Positions 7,919 to 13,320 of a DNA stretch of 13,320 nt are shown piece by piece. The DNA lies in NCBI GenBank assembly GCA_002306815.1, contig DBTA01000063.1, positions 1 through 13,320 on the forward strand. Reading direction: 5' to 3'. Both the position numbers and the translations under genes were made by a program. Origin of the DNA: Dehalococcoidia bacterium UBA1328. Lineage in GTDB: Bacteria; Chloroflexota; Dehalococcoidia; Lucifugimonadales; Lucifugimonadaceae. The notes under the pieces were generated by a model. It saw nothing but the letters and a program-made list of their open reading frames with translations, was not told the DNA's origin and did not search any database. Each line of letters starts with the position of its first letter. Within the stretch, counting starts at the first letter, position 1.

Positions 7919-7947
7919 ACCATAAGTAAAATCTAAAGTGCTGTCAA
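7919..7947 (-). promoter_or_regulatory. Sigma70-type promoter for the lipoprotein-permease-amidohydrolase unit
   Basis: On the minus strand a perfect -35 box TTGACA (7947-7942) is followed by exactly 17 bp and a -10 box TATGGT (7924-7919, four of six consensus bases). Transcription would begin near 7912, giving an 87-nt leader before the ATG at 7825. The 5-bp arms TCCGA/TCGGA (7906-7917) are centred on the predicted start site. The sequence TCGGAGAC also occurs twice (7857-7864 and 7913-7920), and one copy touches the -10 box. Both could be operator elements. Confidence 0.72.
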
Positions 7948-7948
7948 T

Positions 7949-7979
7949 CAAAACATATGTCTTATGGCCCCATGTTTTG
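7949..7979. promoter_or_regulatory. Inverted repeat abutting the -35 box, candidate regulator site
   Basis: CAAAACAT (7949-7956) and ATGTTTTG (7972-7979) are perfect 8-bp inverted arms separated by 15 bases, so arm centres are 23 bp apart, about two helical turns. The repeat begins one base upstream of the TTGACA box. The geometry fits a dimeric regulator bound next to RNA polymerase. No regulator gene lies in the window, so its identity is unknown. Confidence 0.5.
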
Positions 7980-8016
7980 GTGATTTTGGTATTACGAAAT
8001 TGGTATATCTGAACGT

Positions 8017-8039
8017 GAATTTACGATTTTTCGAAATTC
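8017..8039. repeat. AT-rich imperfect hairpin downstream of the membrane-protein gene
   Basis: GAATTT-A-CGA (8017-8026) pairs with TCG-AAATTC (8031-8039): nine base pairs with one bulged A and a TTTT loop. It lies 67 bases past the stop of the minus-strand membrane-protein gene and upstream of the lipoprotein promoter. It could be a 3'-end structure or weak terminator for the upstream operon, but no U tract follows, so function is uncertain. Confidence 0.3.
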
Positions 8040-8105
8040 TTCGACCGGACTCAACAACCGGCATGAATCCTTATCCAAAGTTCTTCCCACAAGACGGGGC
8101 GTCAG

Positions 8106-8570
8106 TCAACGCTGTAGCCGCGTGGACGCCAACGAGATAATACCGGCAGCAATGTTCGAGACGAGCGCACCGCCGAATAACACTACTTGGGTTAACTGCT
8201 GACCAAGAATGTAGACGTCTGGGTGATCTATATAACCGTCACCAATGAAGTACGCCGAAACAGCCCCTATCATTCCGCCAATACCGGATAAAAACCAGAT
8301 CAAAAACGCCCCGAGCTTGGATTCAAAAGAGTTGAACCAGGCAATCATTCCACCGGTCGACGCGGCAAAACCAAGAACAGCCATTCTTACCAGAAACGCG
8401 ACATCGTCCCCTCCTGCTGGTGAGGGAACCACGATTCCGTTAACCACGTTGCCGGCAAAACCCGATACCAGTGCAATAGGTACACCCACAAGCAGCCGAA
8501 TTACAAGCGCGCCAATCGAGCTGTTTACGTTATCGGACCGGTAACTAAAAACCTGATGATCTTGACTCAT
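8106..8570 (-). CDS. Small four-helix membrane protein, unknown function
   Basis: This 154-residue hypothetical protein is not one I recognise. After a polar, charged N-terminus (1-18) it has four hydrophobic Gly/Ala-rich stretches at about 19-48, 56-78, 85-110 and 123-147, with short loops and a basic C-terminus (STRLQR). There is no signal-peptide cleavage site, catalytic motif or cofactor motif. Its ATG overlaps the stop codon of the UxuA-like dehydratase by four bases (ATGA), so the two are almost certainly translated together and expressed as one operon. The arrangement suggests an accessory role in the same pathway, such as a small permease, a transporter subunit or a membrane anchor. 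None of these can be shown from sequence. The coding call is well supported by the overlap, frame length and coherent hydrophobicity. Confidence 0.8.
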   Translation of the reverse strand: MSQDHQVFSYRSDNVNSSIGALVIRLLVGVPIALVSGFAGNVVNGIVVPSPAGGDDVAFLVRMAVLGFAASTGGMIAWFNSFESKLGAFLIWFLSGIGGMIGAVSAYFIGDGYIDHPDVYILGQQLTQVVLFGGALVSNIAAGIISLASTRLQR

Positions 8571-9544
8571 CTACCAACCGTCTGCAGTGCTGCGTTGATG
8601 TATCCGTAACAGTAAGCAAACCCAACCCTACGTGCATTGTCACCCGCCAACCCCGGCACGTGGTCTGGCATCAACATATATTCGTAATCGATCTCATCGT
8701 AAACCTGAATCGCCCTGAGCATGTCAATATCGCCTTCGTCTGGAAACACTTCAACGAAGTCCAGTAAGCCACCTTTAATGTTGCGGAAGTGAACGTTGAA
8801 AATCTTCTTTTGTTCGCCGAAATATCGAATGACATCGAAAATCTCTTCACCCGGACTTTCGAGCATTTCCGAAACGGTCCCCTGGCAGAAGTTAAGTCCG
8901 TGATAAGGACTCTCGTGCATCGAAACGAATTTTTTTAAACCATTAACGGTTCCCATAACACGTGCGACACCTCGGTACAAACGATCGCCAATGCCCGGGT
9001 CTTGCGGATGACATGCAATTTGAACCTTGTTCTCTTCAGCAACAGGAACAACTTTGCTTAGGAAGTAGTCAATACGCTCCCACATTTCATCCGCGTCCGC
9101 CGCTCCACCCTCGAATTCTCCTAGTGACTGATCCAACTTCGAATACTCGAAAGAAGAAAGCTGTGCACCACCGCGACCGTACCGCGGCTCCGTTCGCATG
9201 TGCCCGAGAATCGTGATGTTGTAACGCAACGCTCTAACGCCCGCTGACCCTGCCTCTTCTATCAGGTGACAAAGTAGGTCGATCTCCTCGTCCCGTTCTT
9301 TGCTCGGTCCAAGAAATACGTTCGTCACGTCGTTGTCGAACGCAGAACGAGAACCCAGCGGCATTAGAGACATGTCGAGCTTTATGCCATATCCGTCAAG
9401 CTTCTCCTGATGAGCAGCGAACGCCTGTCGATCCCAAGTTGTCCAATGCCCCGGTGGATCCGAAGAAATGTGGTTCACGCCAAGTTGACTGAGCACCTTC
9501 AACTCATCATCTGTAGCAGGCTGGCCCTGTGTTCCTAGATACAT
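8567..9544 (-). CDS. UxuA-like D-mannonate dehydratase (TIM barrel)
   Basis: By family, this enzyme dehydrates D-mannonate to 2-keto-3-deoxy-D-gluconate in hexuronate breakdown, in the cytoplasm. The UxuA metal-site residues appear in order: His179 in ACHPQDP (family HPDDP), Cys220 in GLNFCQGT, His252 in VHFRNIKG and Asp294 in MPDHVP. At 325 residues it is shorter than characterised UxuA proteins (about 360-395), so it is a divergent member and may use another aldonate. It begins directly with the barrel (MYLGTQGQ). AAGGA lies eight bases before the ATG, and the gene follows the enolase-type dehydratase by 27 bp. The next gene overlaps its stop by four bases. Acidic loop 140-155 (SLGEFEGGAADADEMW) precedes a barrel helix. 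A generic xylose-isomerase-like TIM-barrel sugar isomerase is the alternative, but the four ligand motifs favour UxuA. Confidence 0.82.
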   Translation of the reverse strand: MYLGTQGQPATDDELKVLSQLGVNHISSDPPGHWTTWDRQAFAAHQEKLDGYGIKLDMSLMPLGSRSAFDNDVTNVFLGPSKERDEEIDLLCHLIEEAGSAGVRALRYNITILGHMRTEPRYGRGGAQLSSFEYSKLDQSLGEFEGGAADADEMWERIDYFLSKVVPVAEENKVQIACHPQDPGIGDRLYRGVARVMGTVNGLKKFVSMHESPYHGLNFCQGTVSEMLESPGEEIFDVIRYFGEQKKIFNVHFRNIKGGLLDFVEVFPDEGDIDMLRAIQVYDEIDYEYMLMPDHVPGLAGDNARRVGFAYCYGYINAALQTVGR

Positions 9545-9571
9545 CAGAAATGTCCTTCTGTCTGTCGTTTA

Positions 9572-10765
9572 CTAATTTGAAATCGTCGCACGCAAGTTCG
9601 CCTGTCGACGGTAACGAGTTTGAACATACAAATGCTCGTTGTAAGTTCCATCCTCATAGTTGCCATCACCTTCGCTACCTGGCGTCGAGGTGTTCCCCTT
9701 CGAAGGATTCGCAAGCGCAACATCCTCGTCAATATCGACACCTAAACCTGGCTTGTTGGGCACTTCAATGTGACCGTCTATGGTATCAATGTGAGGCAGC
9801 GTTACCTCATACCTAACCGGTACGTCGTCATGCACGCGCTCAAGAATTAGGGCATTTGGAATAGCAGCCAGAACGTGAATTGCGGCGTATTCGGCAATCG
9901 GACCAAGCGATCCGGAATGCGGGGCTACCGAAATATAGTGCGCCTCCGCCATTGCGGCGATCTTCATCATTTGACTAATTCCGCCTATACGACCCGTATC
10001 TGGCTGAACAACGTCGACTATTTCTTCTTCGATCAAACGTCGAACGCCCCAAATATGTGAGTGCCGCTCACCTGCCGCAATCGGAATATCGACATTGTCC
10101 TGTACTCTCTTCAAAGCTTCGACATTATCCGGTGGTACGGGGTCTTCGTAGAACAGCAAATTGAACTGTTCAAGCGACTTACCAACAATGATTGCGTCCT
10201 TGGCGTTGTACCAGGGAGGGCCATGCGCATCGACCATTAGGTCGACCTCATCACCAACAGCTTTTCGAATCGCCTCAACCTGGTCGGCTGTTCGATGCAC
10301 CCCGCCGGTTTTTATCGCTGTGAGCCCTTGTTCCTTAAGTTCAAGTGCTCGTTCTGGCGTTTTAGCGTGACCATACGCTCGTATCCGATCTCTGACCTTA
10401 CCACCCAGTAGGTTCCAAACCGGTGTGTTTAGAGCCTTGCCTTTGATGTCCCATAAGGCCATATCGATTGCATTCATCGCGCCCGACCCTGGCGTTCCGG
10501 TCATGCCATTGCCCATCGTAGAAACCAGCATTTTCTGCCAGATTCGTTCAATGTTCATCGGATCTTCGCCGACAACAATTGAGCGCAAATCCTCGATCGC
10601 AGTTTGGACAACCCGCGGCCATCCAGAGCCCTCTCCAATACCTACAATTCCTTCGTCGGTATACACCTTCACAAAACACCAGTTCCTCGTGCTCCAACTG
10701 GAAGTACCAGTGTTCGAAGCCGTACCGGCCATCATCAAAAAAGTCTTGATATCAACAATCTTCAC
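9572..10765 (-). CDS. Enolase-superfamily (mandelate racemase/muconate lactonizing) sugar-acid dehydratase
   Basis: This is a 397-residue Mg-dependent enzyme that abstracts the proton alpha to a carboxylate; most relatives of this type dehydrate aldonic acids (galactonate, gluconate or mannonate). The capping domain (1-125) includes AIDMALWDIKGKALNTPVWNLLGG. In the barrel, the candidate catalytic Lys152 is in AIKTGG, metal ligands are Asp179 (VDAHGP, with His181), Glu207 (YEDPVPP) and Glu233 (AGERH), and the Asp256-His283 pair (QPDTGRIGG and APHSGSLG) is the likely acid/base. Glu310 (ILER) caps the site. After the normal end (PNKPGLGVDIDEDVAL) a 46-residue polar tail rich in Gly, Ser, Asn and Arg follows, which is unusual. 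The start codon is GTG, with GGGAG 10 bases and CAGG 4 bases upstream. It lies 150 bp below the ATPase pair and 27 bp above the UxuA-like gene. Substrate specificity is not assignable. Confidence 0.92.
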   Translation of the reverse strand: MKIVDIKTFLMMAGTASNTGTSSWSTRNWCFVKVYTDEGIVGIGEGSGWPRVVQTAIEDLRSIVVGEDPMNIERIWQKMLVSTMGNGMTGTPGSGAMNAIDMALWDIKGKALNTPVWNLLGGKVRDRIRAYGHAKTPERALELKEQGLTAIKTGGVHRTADQVEAIRKAVGDEVDLMVDAHGPPWYNAKDAIIVGKSLEQFNLLFYEDPVPPDNVEALKRVQDNVDIPIAAGERHSHIWGVRRLIEEEIVDVVQPDTGRIGGISQMMKIAAMAEAHYISVAPHSGSLGPIAEYAAIHVLAAIPNALILERVHDDVPVRYEVTLPHIDTIDGHIEVPNKPGLGVDIDEDVALANPSKGNTSTPGSEGDGNYEDGTYNEHLYVQTRYRRQANLRATISN

Positions 10766-10915
10766 AGAACCTGAACTCCCTAACTATTACCGACAGGTAT
10801 TGCGACGGCTCGATGCCTCACGCGCAACAAACTAACACTAATCAGTGAAAAATGATGATGGTATCTGTATGAATTAGCGGGATTAGCCGACAACCACCAG
10901 CGCCGCACCAACGCT

Positions 10916-11956
10916 CTATCCCTCGGCGAGGAAGCAAGCAGCTTGCTGGTTCGGTGCGAGGGTCCGAAGTTCGGGTGTACCTTCCGAACACTGCAGCGTT
11001 GCAATTGGGCACCTTGTACAGAACGAACATCCCGTAGGTGGATACATTGGACTCGGTAAGTCACCTCGCAAAATTATTCTCTCTCGTGATCTCTCGTGAA
11101 TAGGATTTGGGGTAGGAATCGCGGAAAGAAGCGCTTGCGTGTAGGGATGCAGTGGTCGTTCATAAAGATCTTTCGCGTCCGCAACCTCAACCACCTTGCC
11201 GAGGTACATAACGGCAACACGATGGCTAATGTGCCGCACCACGGAGAGATCGTGCGCAATAAACAGATAAGCGAGGTTGTACTGCTCCTGGAGGTCCTGT
11301 AACAGGTTCAGAATTTGTGCCTGAATCGATACGTCCAACGCCGAAACCGATTCGTCCATAATCAGCAACCTCGGTTTAGCCGCAATTGCACGCGCTACGC
11401 CCAGTCGTTGTCGCTGACCACCACTGAACTCGTTTGGAAATCGCTCTGCCATTGCGGGGCTCAAGCCCACTCTGATCAGCAAGTCTGCTACCTGCTTCCG
11501 GTAATCGGCTTTGTCAGTAGCGAGACCGTGCACTTTTAGCGGCTCACCGACAATGTCGCCAGCGCGCATTCTTGGATTCAGTGACCCATAAGGATCCTGG
11601 AAAACCATGCCCATTTTTCGTCGAACGGCGCGCATTGCACTATTCGACAAACCTACCAGTTCCTGACCTTCGAACTGAACACTACCTCCATCCGGTCTGT
11701 GGAGCTGAATCACAGCCTTCGCAGTAGTAGTCTTGCCACTTCCACTTTCGCCAACAAGGCCAAGAGTTTCGCCGGGGGAGATGTCGAACGAAACTCCATC
11801 TACAGCCTTAACCCGCGCCACTTCACGTTGAACCAGGAACCCACGCTTGATAGGAAAGTGAACGGTCAAATCTCGCACGCTCAGAAGCGGCATTTTACAT
11901 TCGTCTCCGGCTATCCTAGATGCATCCTCAACGGATGTAGCAGGAGTCGATGTCAT
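10916..11956 (-). CDS. Oligopeptide-type ABC transporter ATPase, DppF/OppF family
   Basis: This is the second cytoplasmic ATPase of the importer, 346 residues from the ATG at 11956. Walker A is GESGSGKTT (69-77), the Q-loop Gln120 (VFQDPYGSLNPRM) is OppF-like, the signature is FSGGQRQR from 177, Walker B LLIMDES begins at 197, and the switch His235 is in FIAHDLSVV. The C-terminal oligopeptide domain has RPLHPYTQALLSAIP and then Cys310, Cys316, Cys323 and Cys341 (GCSFCTRCPI), the pattern linked to an iron-sulfur cluster in related ATPases. The ATG overlaps the upstream ATPase stop by four bases (ATGA). An alternative GTG two codons earlier (11962) cannot be excluded. It pairs with the upstream ATPase, and the permeases and receptor lie about 5 kb downstream on the same strand. 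Confidence 0.95.
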   Translation of the reverse strand: MTSTPATSVEDASRIAGDECKMPLLSVRDLTVHFPIKRGFLVQREVARVKAVDGVSFDISPGETLGLVGESGSGKTTTAKAVIQLHRPDGGSVQFEGQELVGLSNSAMRAVRRKMGMVFQDPYGSLNPRMRAGDIVGEPLKVHGLATDKADYRKQVADLLIRVGLSPAMAERFPNEFSGGQRQRLGVARAIAAKPRLLIMDESVSALDVSIQAQILNLLQDLQEQYNLAYLFIAHDLSVVRHISHRVAVMYLGKVVEVADAKDLYERPLHPYTQALLSAIPTPNPIHERSRERIILRGDLPSPMYPPTGCSFCTRCPIATLQCSEGTPELRTLAPNQQAACFLAEG

Positions 11957-12987
11957 TCCCACGCAACTCCCACTGATTCTGTCACTTGTTGTGCCGCAAA
12001 GCAGGCAACCATTTGCCGTCTTTCAATTTGTTCCAAGGCCGGTTCGTAATCCTCGCACTCATCGACTCTCCACCTACATCTGGGTTGAAAAGCGCAGCCT
12101 TGCGGCAGATTCATCGGATCCGGGATTTCGCCCTCGATTGGATCGAGTCTCTCGGAAGCAGGCCGATCTAATCGCGGAACAGAATTCAAAAGTCCAACCG
12201 TGTAAGGGTGGCTTGGACGCATGTATACATGCTCGGCAGCACCCGACTCGCGAATCTTTCCGGCATACATCACATTAAGTCGATCGGCATATCTCGCGAT
12301 GATCCCAAGATTGTGCGTGATGATCATTAGTGCCGTTCCGGTTTGTGAAGTCAGACTCTTCATCAGCTCCAGAATTTGCGCCTGAATCGTCACGTCCAAG
12401 GCTGTGGTCGCTTCGTCAGCAATCAACAACTTGGGCTCACAACTCAATGCGATAGCAATCATTACTCGTTGAAGCTGACCGCCACTCAGCTGATGTGGGT
12501 GGTCATTCAGTCGTCTCCGCGCATCCGGGATACCGACCATATCCAGCAATTCCACGGCGCGCTGTTCGGCAGCTGCTCCAGCTAATCCTAAATGGACACC
12601 AAGTGGCTCGATAATTTGCCGACCAATCGTCAAAACTGGGTTAAGCGACGACATCGGCTCCTGGAAAATCATTCCGATTCCGGCACCACGTATCGACTGC
12701 ATTTCTTTATCGGAAAGTTTTAACAGATCGACGCCTTCGAACAGAATCTCGCCACTCTCGATCAAACCCGGCGGATTCGGCACAAGCCGCATGATCGAAA
12801 GCGCGCTCACACTCTTACCGCAGCCGCTCTCACCTACAATTCCAAGAGTCTCGCCATAATTTACATCGAACGACATACCGTTTACTGCGGCGAATTTGCC
12901 CTCGGACGTGTTGAACGAAGTGCGCAAATTTCGCACTTGCAACAGCGGAGCTGAGTTACTTGAAGAATTAGATGTCATCAAATTCAT
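11953..12987 (-). CDS. Oligopeptide-type ABC transporter ATPase, DppD/OppD family
   Basis: This is the first cytoplasmic ATPase of the importer, 344 residues. Walker A is GESGCGKS (52-59) followed by VSALSIMRL, the usual DppD context. Q-loop Gln109 is in MIFQEPMSSLNP, the signature LSGGQLQR is at 167-174, Walker B LLIADE is at 187-192 with D-loop ALDVT, and the switch His225 is in ITHNLGII. The C-terminal oligopeptide domain holds HPYTVGLLNSVP and the Cys set Cys298, Cys304, Cys311 and Cys329 (GCAFQPRC), matching the iron-sulfur pattern known in DppD. The ATG at 12987 has a modest AGAG site upstream; a second in-frame ATG three codons on is possible. It is the first gene of the minus-strand series; its promoter should lie in the 333-bp region to its right, but none is clear. 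Confidence 0.95.
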   Translation of the reverse strand: MNLMTSNSSSNSAPLLQVRNLRTSFNTSEGKFAAVNGMSFDVNYGETLGIVGESGCGKSVSALSIMRLVPNPPGLIESGEILFEGVDLLKLSDKEMQSIRGAGIGMIFQEPMSSLNPVLTIGRQIIEPLGVHLGLAGAAAEQRAVELLDMVGIPDARRRLNDHPHQLSGGQLQRVMIAIALSCEPKLLIADEATTALDVTIQAQILELMKSLTSQTGTALMIITHNLGIIARYADRLNVMYAGKIRESGAAEHVYMRPSHPYTVGLLNSVPRLDRPASERLDPIEGEIPDPMNLPQGCAFQPRCRWRVDECEDYEPALEQIERRQMVACFAAQQVTESVGVAWE

Positions 12988-13320
12988 GGCTCTCTAGCGC
13001 TCCATCCTACATCCTGCCCCAACGCACAAAAGTGCCCTAAAACCCATTCCTACGCCACCAAACCACAACGACTTCCTATTGCTACTTCACGCTCTCTTTA
13101 TTGAATGAGGCCAACAGTGCACTATAACTTTTTCATAAGGGTCTAGGATGTGGGTCCGCAACAACCCGCCACGCCCCATCACACTATCATCCTTAACTCA
13201 ATCGAAGGCCACACAATCAATCCAACAAAACCCGTAAATAAACCCGGACCCAAAAATACCCGACAACAAACTCCCCAAACATCAGCCCCAAGAACGAATA
13301 ATCGCTTATCCTAAATAGCC
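12988..13320. other. Gene-free stretch with strong C-over-G bias, upstream of the ATPase genes
   Basis: No gene can be supported in these 333 bases. By my count the last 180 bases hold 64 C and 22 G on the plus strand. Visible elements are a perfect palindrome AGTGCACT (13116-13123) and an 8-bp inverted repeat TGGGTCCG/CGGACCCA (13151-13158 and 13245-13252, 86 bases apart). On the minus strand one frame is open from the right edge for about 33 codons (hydrophobic, including FLGLMFGEFVVGYFWV) and stops near 13220. It could be the tail of a membrane-protein gene beginning outside the window, but this is weak. The promoter of the ATPase operon should be here; only poor -35/-10 matches were seen. 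Confidence 0.5.

Noticed and set aside
7826..7951. In-frame N-terminal extension of the receptor protein starting at 7951
   Set aside because: The start lies upstream of the -35 box, would bury the lipoprotein signal peptide, and the ATG at 7825 has a good ribosome site.
8045..8060. CCGG/CCGG pair downstream of the membrane-protein gene as a terminator
   Set aside because: CCGG is self-complementary and the stem is only four bases with no following T run.
10766..10915. Promoter or terminator in the 150-bp gap between the ATPase and enolase-type genes
   Set aside because: Only weak -35/-10 matches, a short CACT/AGTG dyad at 10836-10847 and tandem GAATTAGCG/GGATTAGCC copies were seen; none is convincing.

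Overview
The window looks like a chromosomal catabolic locus from a free-living, probably marine bacterium. The best guess is a member of Chloroflexota, SAR202-like. This rests on an inferred mix of traits: a substrate-binding lipoprotein with a long Val/Glu/Lys repeat stalk (a style common in Chloroflexota), an enolase-superfamily sugar-acid dehydratase, a type I sulfatase and an Opp/Dpp-type transporter. Enolase-superfamily paralogues and sulfatases are reported to be abundant in SAR202 genomes. No rRNA or universal marker gene is present, so the assignment is tentative. I saw no tRNA, insertion sequence, phage gene or CRISPR array.

Layout: an aldo/keto reductase (minus strand) is cut by the left edge (1-819). 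It diverges, across a 99-bp gap holding a perfect 8-bp inverted repeat, from a cytoplasmic type I sulfatase (919-2469, the only plus-strand gene). From 12987 down to 2607 every gene is on the minus strand. In transcription order these are two Opp/Dpp ATPases (12987-10916), an enolase-superfamily dehydratase (10765-9572), a UxuA-like mannonate dehydratase (9544-8567), a small four-helix membrane protein of unknown function (8570-8106), the substrate-binding lipoprotein (7825-5819), two permeases (5715-4771 and 4774-3827) and a metal-dependent amidohydrolase (3776-2607). Three gene pairs share four-base ATGA stop/start overlaps. The last 333 bases (12988-13320) hold no gene I can support and have a strong C-over-G strand bias.

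Regulation visible in sequence: a good sigma70-type promoter (TTGACA, 17 bp, TATGGT) lies at 7919-7947 ahead of the binding-protein gene. A perfect 8-bp inverted repeat stands one base upstream of its -35 box. A 14-bp perfect hairpin lies between the binding-protein gene and the permease genes and probably keeps the binding protein in excess over the membrane subunits. The lipoprotein gene therefore starts at 7825, because the longer reading frame begins upstream of the promoter.

How the genes may work together (inference): the transporter imports a sulfated and/or acylated organic acid or uronate-containing oligosaccharide. The signal-peptide-less sulfatase and amidohydrolase remove sulfate and acyl groups inside the cell. 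The two unrelated dehydratases convert aldonic acids to 2-keto-3-deoxy acids, and the reductase adjusts a carbonyl group. The real substrate is not known. The locus is a candidate for a previously undescribed degradation pathway, not a proven one.
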